NCBI RefSeq assembly: GCF_030272615.1
Contig: NC_081414.1
Location: forward strand, 663,660,938-663,724,937
From: Cryptomeria japonica
Lineage: Eukaryota > Streptophyta > Pinopsida > Cupressales > Cupressaceae
Direction of reading: 5' to 3'
Length of the DNA stretch: 64,000 nt
Made by a program: the position numbers and the translations under genes. Positions 47,100 to 58,402 of the stretch are shown one piece after another; the stretch's first letter is position 1, and each line of letters begins with the position of its first letter. The notes beneath the pieces are model-generated. The model was given only the letters and a program-made list of their open reading frames with translations. It ran no database searches and had not been told where the DNA came from.

Positions 47100-47960
47100 A
47101 AACATTGAAATATGGCAATGTCATTTAGTTAGGCCTTTGAATTTCCATTGCATTTTCATTTTCATTATAATCATTCATCAGCATTTAGGATCAACGATTA
47201 AAATGATGATTGAGTATACTTGGACAAACAAAAACATTTGCATTTGCATTTAGGTTCATTTCATTCATTTAGAATCATATGTATTTTATTAGATCATCTC
47301 GTTATTAAATGCATTAGGTGCATTTCATTAAACCATCAATCATGGTAAAATGCATTAATTTTATTTCATTCATTTAGGTTCATTTGCATTTAAATCAATT
47401 TGCATATTTTAAAATATTTCATCATATCATCATTATAAGCATTTAGTATCATTTTCATACCATTTCATTTATAAGCATCATATCATCTATACACAACATT
47501 TATATCATCATATACATATACGGTATCAATAAGCATCATATGTATATTGCAAAGTATCTCATCATAAAACATCATAGCATATCATAAAGATCATAATCAT
47601 AATCATCAACATCAATGCATACATCATCATAAATATATAAAGATCATAATCATCATCATAAATGCATATAAGTCATCATAATCATGTAGCTCATCTAAGG
47701 ATCTAATATGCATCATCATCTCATAATCATTAATATCATAGGCACATCATATAGAATCATTGCATAGTCATCATCTTAAGATAAATCAATAAAGTCATCA
47801 TCATATTGATTATCATGTAGAAGTAAAAATAAGGAAATCATCATCACATCATCATGCATGAATAAAAGAGTAACCATCATAGAGTAGCATCATATAGAGT
47901 GCATCAATGTCTGCATATCATCATAAATTATAAAATTGTCTAAGTATACAATGATATCAA
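47100..47960. repeat. CAT/ATC-rich low-complexity tract
   Basis: Dense catcat, atcatc, cattt and atcataatc words on the plus strand. It separates the converging 3' ends of gag-pol and the PMD ORF, as the ATG-rich tract at 2240-2660 does in element 1. Confidence 0.8.
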
Positions 47961-48149
47961 CAAAAATAATCAATAGTGTACAATGTCCCATGAAACATCA
48001 AAGATACAATCAAGTCTCAAATCATGCGGGATTGCCACTAGAATCAGTATCCCTCTATCGAGAAAGGTGTGCCCCACTTGATGGTCCTACCCTAAGATCC
48101 AGATCTTTATCCTAACGAGGTAGTCCCATGACACCACCACTCTCTATCT

Positions 48150-50190
48150 AGCCCTATCTGCCCAGTCACTATGTAGAGAAATAACTGCCCACTCTCTAAC
48201 TAGGAGGAACAAGACTCTCGTATAACCCACGCCAGTCTGTGATATCCTTCCTAGCATAAACCAAAGATCTAACAGTATCACCTAAGAGAGCACCTGACCC
48301 AAATTGTTGAATCCACTCTAGTGTACTCTTTGCTCAACCATATCTCTCAATGGAAGTATCCCTCTCGAGAGTCAAAGCCTGAATCTGTGCTTGCAGCTCT
48401 GCAATTTGTGCTCTCAAGATGGCAGTGTCATCCGGGATCTTAGGAGCATCATCATCACCCCCTACCTATGCCTCTGGCATATATTGCATCGACTCATCCT
48501 CTCCACTCATATGTCCCTCAGCCCTATCGCCATCTGCTAGAGCCTGTGCTGCTAGGACTCTAGTGATCCTATGCCTAATCAGTGGCACATCATCCTTAGA
48601 TTCCTCCTCATCAAATCCCCCATGAGTAGCCAATACATGAGGATCATGATGAACCTGCCAAAAATCAATACCTCCTCGGCCTCTACTGCTTCTCTCCCTG
48701 CCTCCACCTTGAAGCATAACTCTTCTAGCCGGTCTTCCTCCATCTCTTCCATCCAATCAACCTCTATCACCTACTGCTCATCCTCTATCCCCCTCTCCCA
48801 GACCTCTGTCCCTATCACCATCCCTGCTAGCCAAAGGTAGTGTTCCACCTCTTCCCTGAAAACCAAATGGTGCTCCTCATACCTGTGGGCGACCACCTCT
48901 CCTCCCACCCCTCTTGCCTCCTCTACCATCATCCATCTCTCCTCTCCATCCCTTCCTCTTCCACCCCATCATCGTCATCTCCTCCTTCATCCGAGATCAT
49001 CCTCACAATCATCCTCATCTCCAAAGATAGGTGGGGGATATGTTGGATCTATGACCCTAGAGAAAGGATATGCTACTAGAAATTGGGCATACTCAACAGT
49101 GGTACCTGCATCCATAACATGTTGTAATAGATCATATGGAACCATGGGTAATGAAATGAACTCTACGTAAACTGCATTGAAGGAAAGAAAAGGACCCTAG
49201 TCTCGCCTGTCCTTGTATGTCCAAGAATACAAGGCAACACCTTGTGCTATCCCCTGTGGTCTACCAAACCATCTCAAGACTCAAAAAATCAGTTGTCTCT
49301 CAATAACAAATGGAGTCGTGCCAATCAAGTATCTAATCTATATAATGAAAGGTAAAGATCTTGCATCATCATACCAAGGCTCACAGTCTACATATGGCCT
49401 CCAAATCACTAAGTCCATAGTGTCAAGAACCCATCTCCAGTACTCAAGCTTACCCAGCTTGTGCTGGGTAATCATGCCACTATACAAATAAATATATGGT
49501 TGCTCATCTACCTGTACCCTATCATGAACAGGTCATTTGATAGCTATATGCTCCCAACACCAAACCTGTAAAAGAGTCACTCCTGTAGAAAGACTAGCTA
49601 ATTCATTGTACACAACCTGATGTAAATTATGATATAAATGAGCTAATACATGGACACCCCATGCGTATCTCATCCTATGTTGCATCATGCTCAAAAGAAC
49701 CCTGCCCCATCCAACTGATAATCCTCGAGATCTCCTATCTGGGAAAATAAAACCTCAAACTAATCCAGCCATAATGGAAGGAAGAGTGTCATAGTACATC
49801 AACATATCATCCCATCTGATCTATGACCCATCAATCAACTCATCTCCAAAAATGGTCCTCAATGTTGTTGCACCTCCCATGCCTCGATAATCATACTAAA
49901 CAAGCTCTCTGACAATGGGAATATGAAGAATCCTATATACATCCTCTAATGTCACACTAATCTCACCAGTGGGTAGGTGAAAGGAGTTGTGGTCACTGTG
50001 CCACCTCTCCACAAGAGTTGTCAACAATCCCTTGTTTATCCTAATATTAGGCATATAATAGAGATATCTTAATCTGCATGCATCAATAAGGCTAATAGCT
50101 ACAATATCTAGCTCTAGAACTAAGTGTCTCATCGACGGAAACCACTCATGACATTGTAGAACATCTAATCTCTCATCTTTTCGCAATCAA
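48150..50190 (-). pseudogene. PMD accessory ORF, antisense to gag-pol of element 2
   Basis: Read on the minus strand from 50186: RLDVLQCHEWFPSMRHLVLE, then LLTTLVERWHSDHNSFHLPTGEISVTLEDV, the PMD N-terminal signature (50090-49930). At about 49600-49500 comes LLQVWCWEHIAIK, the WAWERIP-type motif. At about 49440 comes VIWRPYVDCEPW. A Gly/Asp-rich low-complexity tract (about 49000-48700) and a coiled-coil end with LYESLVPP (about 48220) follow. The same order occurs in element 1, with roughly half of the residues in the PMD N-terminal motif identical. Stops break it, but 50186-49896 is open. A 21-bp array lies upstream (50513-50858). Confidence 0.85.
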
Positions 50191-50387
50191 GTATGTCTAA
50201 GTCAATCACAACATCTATCTTATAAATCAAACCATCTATCCTGCCTATCAATCCTATCCTCTCTATTAGACAATCTATGTAATCAATCAACAAGTGGTAC
50301 TTAGTTGCCAAAACTTATTAGCTTTTCATCAGAGACTACATCGGTATTTTAGAGCTTCTATCCAATCAACAACCATTCATCATGGTT

Positions 50388-50466
50388 ATCAATATATCAA
50401 TCTATCAATCTATCAATCTATCAAATCTATCAATCTATCAAACATCATCTATCTATCTATCTTATC
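50388..50466. repeat. ATCA/ATCT tetranucleotide microsatellite
   Basis: Runs of tatcaatctatcaatc followed by tctatctatctat, between the PMD ORF start and the upstream 21-bp array. Confidence 0.85.
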
Positions 50467-50512
50467 AACAATTCAAACTCATCAAATCCTCAATCAAAAC
50501 TTGACTTAGACA

Positions 50513-50858
50513 CAAATGCACTATACCAAATAACAAATGCGAGATACCTTTGAGTATTTGTGCTAGATGAAACATATGCACCATAACAAATCACAAATGT
50601 GTGACAAAATTAAGCAAAAATGCCAAAACTATCAAAAGCACTATTAAAACTATCAAAAGCATGAAATAAATGAACAAAAGTGCTATAATAACCAAATGTG
50701 CTATTCATACATGTGCGTGCAGAAAACACAAGGTATATGCGCTAAATTATCAAAAAAGTGAAAACAAACATCAAAGGCGTGAAAACTAAGAGTAAAAGCG
50801 TAAAAAACCTAAAAGCGCTGAAAACCTATGTGAAAGTGCTAAAACATTAAACGAATGC
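50513..50858 (-). repeat. 21-bp-period degenerate array upstream of the PMD ORF (array C)
   Basis: On the plus strand cores read caaatgcg, catatgca, aaaagcac, aaaagtgct; on the minus (PMD-coding) strand they read cgcatttg-like. The key G falls at 50518, 50539, 50560, 50578, 50599, 50622, 50638, 50659, 50680, 50698, 50739, 50758, 50777, 50798, 50815, 50836 and 50857. Most steps are 21 or 18-19. The array is in inverted orientation relative to arrays A and B, which precede gag. Confidence 0.82.
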
Positions 50859-51408
50859 GTGAGAAAAAAAGGGTTTCACGGTGGAAAAAATAAAAAAATT
50901 CAAAAACAAACTAAAAACATGTGAAAAACATGGAAATAACTGTACGACAAGCAAGATAAGGGTACCTATTAGAGGTCCGTATGTTGCGGAAATAACATGG
51001 AAATTAATGACGCTTGTAAGGGACCACCATCCTAACAACTCAAAAAGAAATCCAAAATCTCCACCTAGTTGTCCAATAATTACTCTCCAAAAAGCCAGCA
51101 GTGCAAATGATGTGGAAATGGATCCATCCATGGGTTATAAAATTATCTTTTTGACCTAATGAAGGGTAATAAATTTTTATTTTTAAAAGGAGAGGGGAAC
51201 TTTTATTTGTAAATAATTTTATCTTGCTAAGGGATTTTAATCAAATTTCTTCATCATTTTATCGTGAGATTAATCTCTCAATTAATTTTTTTAAATTCTC
51301 ACGTTCAATCTCTCAAGGGGGCACACAATCAACATTTCATCACTGATAGGGGTAATTAAAATCGAGACTTGATTTTTCTTTGAAACAATGTTGTTTCAAC
51401 ATCATTTC

Positions 51409-51421
51409 AAAGAGGGGAAAA
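51409..51421 (+). other. Polypurine tract of Tat element 2
   Basis: aaagaggggaaaa lies directly before the TG of the 3' LTR. Confidence 0.88.
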
Positions 51422-51738
51422 TGTATACACTTGAAAATTGGCTATGACTAATTAAATAAATAGTTATTATTTATTTAATGTTAGTTTCTTCTATTAGATA
51501 ATTTCATTCACAAGTTTAATTATTTAATTCATTTTAATCTTAATTCTTCTATTAAATAATTAATTTGAAAAGATTGATTTATTTAATTCATTGCTTATTA
51601 TTCTATTAATTAATTAAATTAAAACATTTTATTAATTAATTCATTACCCCTTTCTTCTAAATCAATTCAATTAAATATCTAAATATTTAATCATTCCCTA
51701 TCTAAGCATTCTGTAGTCTCATCAATTAAATAATTTTA
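51422..51738 (+). repeat. 3' LTR of Tat element 2, left piece
   Basis: Matches 32353-32669 of the 5' LTR, then is interrupted at 51738 by the SIRE-type element. Confidence 0.93.
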
Positions 51739-52652
51739 TGTTGGCAAATGACACTCATCGGATTCATTTTGTTGTCATTGATGGCAACAAGATCAGATGG
51801 AAGTCATATATCGAAATTAGGAGGCATTTACTGGCAGACACCATCATTGGAGTATCCAGGGTTACACAAGCACCGACCGACACCAACACTAGCACCAACA
51901 CCGGCATCAAGCACTTCAAGGAAGCCAACATCAAGGAAGATTTATTTAGAAAATCATTTTGTAATTATTGTCAAGGCTGATATTGAATATCTTTTGTAAT
52001 GTATTGTAAGCCGACATAAGGCATATTGTTTGTAATGGGTATATAGGTCAGTGTGTTAGGTCATTATGACATATCATGATTTTATGTGAGGATAGAACTT
52101 GTGGATGTGGATTGTGAATGCAAAGATCATTTGTATGCGAATATTGTATCATGCAATGATCTGTAAATGTTTTGTAAGACATTCCTGGAGGGAAGGTGAT
52201 ACTAGTAGTAGTGTTCAGGGTTTATGAACCGGTACAGAGAATCACTAGAACCAGAACTCTTTTTGGCATAGCAGATGCATTTTGTGAGTTCATTATTACT
52301 GTTTTATTTCATCATAAGCTTGTAGTCAGTGAGACTCTTTTTGTGATGAGAAGTGCACTTTAGGCAGTGTGCCTTCCTGCATGTGTAGGCCCCCATTTTA
52401 TGTAATATCCTTTCATATGGCTAGTGAACTGATATTGTGGGTCACAAATCCCACTGTGGTTTTTTGTCTTTGAGGTTTTTCATGTATAAATTCTATGTGT
52501 TATGGTGTTCATTCATGTGGATGGTTTATTTTCTTCAAGTTATATGTTTATTTATTTACCGATTTATATGTGTAAGGTATAAAAGGATAACATCTTATCT
52601 TACAGGCATAATATTGATTCACCCCCCCTCTTAGTGTTCTTGTATCCCAACA
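51739..52652 (+). repeat. 5' LTR of the SIRE-type element
   Basis: 914 bp. It carries a short expansion (accgacaccaacactagcac region, about 51875-51905) missing from the 3' LTR. The two LTRs differ by about 7-10% by eye. Confidence 0.9.
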
Positions 52653-52654
52653 AT

Positions 52655-52667
52655 TGGTATCACAGCC
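52655..52667 (+). other. Primer-binding site, initiator tRNA-Met type
   Basis: tggtatcacagcc, two bases after the LTR; one base differs from the Copia site at 21192-21204. Confidence 0.85.
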
Positions 52668-52726
52668 TAGTACCTCAAAAGAATTTTAATAGCTCGAGGA
52701 AGATCTTGAAATTAGAATCTTTGAAC

Positions 52727-53860
52727 ATGGCTCTTGAGGATTATGATGTTGAAAGGATGAAGAACTTAAAACTACAAGATGAATTGAATTTTGCAAATGG
52801 ATTCATTCTTGTCCTGCAAGAAAGGTTACCAGCGGCTCAAGCCAAGAGAAAGGAACTTTTGCAAAACTCGGATGATGAGGAGAAAAATACACTTAAGGAT
52901 AAATGTCAGAAACTAAGTCAAGCAAACATGCTCATGAAGAATGAAATGCAAGACCTGACGATGAGGTTATCAAAAGATATTGAGAACAAAAAGAAGAAGG
53001 GAGATAATTTTATTATATCTCTGAAGAACAAATTTGATGAATGTGGTAGATTGACTCATGAAAATAATCTGTTGAGAACTGATTTGGCACACTCCTGGAA
53101 CAATGAACAAGAACTTGAAAGAAAAATAACAACTCTGAGAAATGATCTGACTACTACAAGTGAGTATAAAGAAAAATTCAAAATTAGTGTTGCATAGTTG
53201 GATGACTTATTGAAAAAACAAAGGCATAATGATGATTCTAGAGGACTTGGATTTGTACCAGGTGAAAGCTCCGGTACTGAAAATGAAGATCAGACAACCA
53301 GTATGTAGAACTCATCAGACCAGAGGAAACCGGTAAGGTAATCTAATGCTTATAAATTCAATGGTAGATATTTTGTTTGCAATAAATTTGGGCATATGGC
53401 TAAATAATGTAGAAGTAGAGCAAATCAAAACTACAATTTTGTTCCTGGTCAATGCACAAATTGCAAGAAATATGGTCATAGATCAGAAGATTGTAGAATG
53501 AATGTCAAATGTCATGCATGTGGAAAGTTTGGTCATTTGGCTAATCAATGTAGGTCAAGGAATGATACTAGATATATTAAAGCAATTGAAAAGAACAATG
53601 TTACATGTTATGCATGCAACAAAATAGGTCATATTGCTAACACTACAAAATAAAGACTCAACCGATTAGAAATGATAAAGATAATGAGAAAGGAAAGAAG
53701 AAGGTAGATGAAATACAACAAGATCACACCAAGAGATGGGTTAGAAAATCTGAAGAACCAAGTGGAAATGCAACAACACCGGTAACTCCATCGGTAGAAT
53801 AGAGCATTCCTGCACCGATAGGAAATTCCACCGGTAATTGAGGCATAGGCCTTAGGGGTT
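52727..53860 (+). pseudogene. Gag-like protein with coiled coil and four zinc knuckles
   Basis: The ATG at 52727 fits the start of the charged protein MALEDYDVERMKNLKLQDEL; the frame is also open upstream to 52634. Residues 1-157 form a long coiled coil. After a stop at 53195-53197, the frame continues through four CCHC-type knuckles at about 53368-53409 (first Cys lost to Tyr, plus a stop), 53453-53494 (CTNCKKYGHRSEDC), 53510-53551 (CHACGKFGHLANQC) and 53606-53647 (last Cys lost). The two middle knuckles are intact. SIRE-type Gags carry coiled coils, but four knuckles in a row is more than usual. Confidence 0.8.
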
Positions 53861-54177
53861 GGCAAATTCATTGCAAATATTGCATATTCTCCTCGAGGAG
53901 ATCAGAAGAGATCTAGAGATTTGAGTTCATCATTGTTGAAGGTTCACCTGATATGAGACTGTGAAACTGACATCTGTTAGGGTAGATCGCGAAGCATTTA
54001 TGATAGAAAGATTAGAGTTTATTCATTGATAAAAGGGGAAAGTGGATTCATTTTCACTCACCCTGCATTCAAGCATTCAGAGCGAAGTAAAGGAAAATTT
54101 CAAGCAAATTAAGAGCGAGCAAAGGCATTCTGAAAGGATTTCGAGCAGTTATTTGAGAAGTAGTCAATCTTCCACCG

Positions 54178-57100
54178 ATGTTCACTTTCAAGCATACTTC
54201 GAAAATGTCATTTGGATCTTTAGCTCCTACTTTTATTGTAAATCCAACCATTGTTGAATTTAAGGATAGGCTGAGGCCCGTATTCAAGGAGGTTCCCCTG
54301 ATTGCTAAGAAAGAAGACTCTGGGAGAGAATTTTTTAGGGTTCCTAATAGCGTGAAGTATGTTGAATATGTGAGGGCATACACTCACTGCACCCTGGAGG
54401 ATCTGGGCACAAAGGAAATCAAAGGCACGTATCAACCTATGATATTGGGCAGCTCCAAAACCATCAAGTCGGAATACAAAGCAATTGAGGATCTAGGGTT
54501 AACCGATATTCTGTACATACCAGAATTCAAAGATGATATCATCAGATACGTTCTAAGCAGGGTTCACAATGAGTTCATCTGGCTAAATCAGCCTTACATG
54601 ATCACCAAGGAGGCTATTCAAGCAGTCATCGACTTACCCAAAGTTGGACAAGAACCTGGAAAGAAAATTTCCAACAATGAGGTTGAGAAACTCACCGGTG
54701 CAACTCATGATAGAAGATCAATGAGGATCAGCACAATCACCGACACTGATGTGAAATTTGCAAGCATGATAATAGGTTTTAAGGTAACTCAATCTAGCCA
54801 ACTGAATTTTATTTCTAGTTCTTGCATTCATGCTGCATATCAGATGCTGAGGAATGATGCAAAATATGATTTATGTGAATGGTTGAAGAGTGAATCGATG
54901 TTGAACCTTGGAAATACCAAGGGATTTAAGAAAGGAACTTTTAGATACAGAAATTTGATTGTTTGTTTAATGCTTTACTTCCTGAATAAGCTACCTGGTC
55001 CAGGGAAGAAGCATTTGGCTCATGACATACCAGTAGGTATGCAGATCAAGGAAGCAATCACCAGTCTTGGTACCAATAGAGATGAGAAACTTTGGGGTTA
55101 TTTCAAAACATTCCAAGAAAACATGAGGCAGAGGGAGAGGTTATCAAAGAACATTATGGAGAATTACTGCACTGATATTTGTTTCAAGGTGAAGATCGAT
55201 GAAACCCTCATGGAAGTAGTTGAACCAAGCACCATATGGACATAACTTGGATATGAGGTGGATGATAACATTCTGGACCTCTATGCAAAAATGTTGCTAG
55301 ATGCCCCATTGGATGACAAAATAGAGCATTTTCGCACAACAAAAGAGAAGGCCTTTGAAGTCAAAACTGGTTTCAATAGGAAGAGAAGGGAGAAGAAAAT
55401 AGAAAAGATGTCTACATTTGTGCAAAATTTCATTCACAAAACAGATACTGAAATGGGTTCTGGATCCAAACCGGCAGCAAAACCGACAGTGGCTAGTACT
55501 ACAGAAGTAAAGAAGCCTGAAGCTTACATTTCTACCATCACTTCTGATTCTAACCTCGAGGACGATGAACCTCTAGATTTTAGAAGGGTACAAAGAAAGA
55601 AAGTAGATCAGCCACAGGTAGAGTAGAAGAAGGTGGAGCCTAGGAGGAGACTTGTTAGAAAGGCAACTAAACCTACTGCACTGCCACCTCTGGCAAGGAA
55701 GCCTATACAAAAGAGAAAACCAGTTACATCTACTCTGGGAACTCGAAGAAAAAAGAAGAAGAGTGATGATACTAAGTTTAGTAAGACCAAAATGACTTGT
55801 GTTGAATTAATTGATGAAATTACAAAGGATGGAATTTTAAAAAATGTATCTATGTATTATGAGGATTTAGAAGAAAGTGAGCAGAATGAGATAGAAGAGG
55901 CAATTTTGTTGCATATAGATATCTATAAGAAAGCCTTAGTAGAAATTTTGAAGGAAATACCTCTGTCATTGTACAATAAACCCCGACAAATAAGCCTAAT
56001 AATGGGAAAAGTTAATGAGGTGATAAATGAGACCAGTGAGGGTTGGACAAAATTCTTCCAAAAGAATCCAGACTTTCTTACATCTCATGAAGATTTTGTT
56101 AAGGCAAAAAATTCCACCATTCCAGATAAATCAAAAGGGAAAGATATGTTGGGAAGTTCAACTCCAATTTTGACTAAACCATCAGTAACTATAGATATAC
56201 AGACACAACCGACAGTACAGGAAAGTGTACAGTCTGTACCGACACAAACTATATTTGAGCAAGAAAATGTACTGGATACTGTGAATATTGTGGATAATAC
56301 TCCACTGACAGTAATTGACACTGCACCAAGTGGCAAAGCCACTGGTGCTAAAGAAGATAAGGTAAAGGGAATTGAGTCTACACTGACAGTTCATATTGAT
56401 TCCCTGACAAAGGTTTTGGCAATTGAGACTTCTCAAGTTGAGAAGAAATCAGTCAACGAGATGAGTCCAATTGAGTGATCTATTATTTGCTCATCCGTAG
56501 ATCTATTATTTGAGTTACATCAATCAGTTACTATTAAAGGAGAAATCTATGGATGAGCAAATAATAGATCAATCAGTTATAGTGTTGCATAAATTAATCC
56601 TTGATTGTTAGATTGAGAATGAAGCAAGCCCTTCCGACAAGCTTAAAACACTAATAGAGCACATATCTAACAATTTTCAATCATTGCAACAGATATCAGA
56701 CCGACATGCATTAGAAAGATTTATTGTGGCTAAGAAAGCCACCTTTGACCAGATCATTGAAACAGAGAAAAAAAAAATTGAAGCTAAAATCATTCTTATT
56801 GAGCATTTTTTGAAACAGTGTACAAATATCTACAGGGTTTGTTGTAACATAGAAACTCTTACAACAAATGCAGATAGAAGATTAAAGGAATTACATGATA
56901 AGGTAGCTAGCATTGCTAGTTATTTTGATGGATTAACCTCACTAACAACATATGTTGACGGATAAATTTTGTCCTTGGAGAACCAAATTTTTTCTTTTGA
57001 GAAGGAGGGAGATAAAATCATTTGGAGAGCAAGGAGTCTTAGAGGATTGGTGAGTCCCAGATTGGATTCACTCGGTGTACATAAAAGAGAGTGTATGGAC

Positions 57101-57268
57101 ATGATTACTAAACCCACACTAGAAGAAGTCAAAGAGAAGGAAACACTGGCACACTTACTAAGTGGACTAGCATCCATATCTGAAACTTTCAAAACCGGCT
57201 GGGATATATACCTACAATTGTTGGATAAGGCTTACCCAAAAATTTTGAAGTTAGTCAAGCTTCGGTAA
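54178..57268 (+). pseudogene. Large accessory ORF of unknown function (about 1,000 codons)
   Basis: From ATG 54178 one frame runs to 56478 with two stops (55243-55245, 55624-55626). A fold-back at 56476-56571 ends it, and the reading shifts frame and goes on to 57268 with one more stop (56963-56965). Residues 1-350 are globular (SEYKAIEDLGLTDILYIPEF ... FRYRNLIVCLMLYFLNKLPG). The middle is basic and Pro/Thr-rich with nuclear-localisation-like clusters (RRKKKK). The end is helical. There is no transmembrane segment at the N-terminus, which argues against an envelope-like protein. The pattern of the first part faintly recalls 'putative plant transposon protein' domains, but I cannot establish homology. 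Confidence 0.6.
56476..56571. repeat. Fold-back inverted repeat at the stop of the accessory ORF
   Basis: A 27-bp arm at 56476-56502 pairs with 56545-56571 with one mismatch around a 42-nt loop. The first arm starts at the TGA stop, and the frame changes across the structure. The word atcaatcagtta occurs both in the loop and just after the right arm. Confidence 0.9.
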
Positions 57269-57499
57269 AACAAACAACATTTATTCATTCTTTTGTTTTG
57301 AATTCTTTCAATTCTTTCGCTAATCTTTGGCATTGATGCCAAAGGGGGAGTGTATATTTGTGAAAAATATTAGAAAAATATCATGCAGGAACATATGGGA
57401 AGGACATTAAAATATCAGGAGTTTATTGCTCAGGGGAAGCATATTTCAGTTGAACTGGTAGGGAATCCATTTTTCACATGAGTGTTGCCATCAATGCCC

Positions 57500-57509
57500 A
57501 AGGGGGAGA
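57500..57509 (+). other. Polypurine tract of the SIRE-type element, with an upstream duplicate
   Basis: aagggggaga lies before the 3' LTR. A second copy, aaagggggag, is at 57341-57350 next to the perfect 9-bp-stem palindrome at 57325-57344. Confidence 0.8.
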
Positions 57510-57510
57510 T

Positions 57511-58397
57511 TGTTGGCAATTGACACTCATCAGATTCATTTTGGTGTCATTGACGGCAAAAAGATCAAATGGAAGTCATATATCGACATTAGGAGGCATT
57601 TATCGGTAGACACCAGCATTGGAGTATCTAGAGTTACACAGGCACCGACATCAAGTACTTCAAGGAAGCCGACATCAAGGAAGATTTACTTAGAAAATCA
57701 TTTTGTAATTATTGTCAAGGCTGACATTGAATATCTTTTGTAATGTATTTTAAGCTGACATAAGGCATATCATTTGTATTGGGTATATAGGTCAGTGTGT
57801 TAGGTCATTATGACATATCATGATTTTATGCAAGGATAGAACTTGTGGATGTGGATTGTGAATGCGAAGATCATTTGTATGAAAATATTGTATCATGCAA
57901 TGATCTGTAAATGTTTTATAAGACATTCTTGGAGGGAAGGTGATACCAGTAGTACTGTTCAGGGTTTATGAACTGGTACAAAGCAAAGCTAGAACCAGAA
58001 CTCTTTTTGGTATAGCAGATGCATTTTGCGAGTTCATTATTACTGTTTTATTTCAAAAGAAGCTTGTAGTCAGTGAGACTCTTTTTGTGATGAGAAGTGT
58101 GCTCTAGGCAGTGTGCCTTCTTGCATGTGCAAGCCCCCATTTTATGTAATATCCTTTCATATGGCCAGTGAACTGATATTGTGGGTCACAAATCCCACTG
58201 TGGTTTTTCCCCTTTGAGATTTTCCATGTATAAATTCTATGTGTTATGGTGTTCATTCATGTGGATGGTTTTTTTGCTTCAAGTTATATGTTTATTTATA
58301 TACTGGTTTATATGTGTAAGGCAGAAAAGGATAAAATCTTATCTTACCGGCAAAACACCGATTCACCCAGCTCTCTCAATGTTCTTGGATCCCAACA
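57511..58397 (+). repeat. 3' LTR of the SIRE-type element
   Basis: 887 bp, tgttggcaa to cccaaca, followed by gttta. Confidence 0.9.
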
Positions 58398-58402
58398 GTT
58401 TA

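Larger units (their letters stand above)
51739..58397 (+). mobile_element. Non-autonomous SIRE-type LTR retrotransposon with accessory ORF
   Basis: The LTRs are 51739-52652 and 57511-58397 (tgttgg...ccaaca). Flanks tttta (51734-51738) and gttta (58398-58402) form a five-base target duplication with one change, and the unoccupied site is visible in the 5' LTR of Tat element 2 at about 32655-32680. Primer site and polypurine tract are of the SIRE/Maximus style. Inside are a Gag-like ORF with four zinc knuckles and a long accessory ORF. I see no protease, integrase, RT or RNase H, so it would need proteins from a relative. Confidence 0.9.

Noticed and set aside
47100-47960. CAT-rich tract as a CRISPR-like or satellite array
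   Set aside because: No fixed unit or spacer length; it is simple-sequence drift.
54178-55245. Accessory ORF as an envelope-like gene of SIRE elements
   Set aside because: No signal peptide or transmembrane segment, and it follows Gag directly instead of pol.
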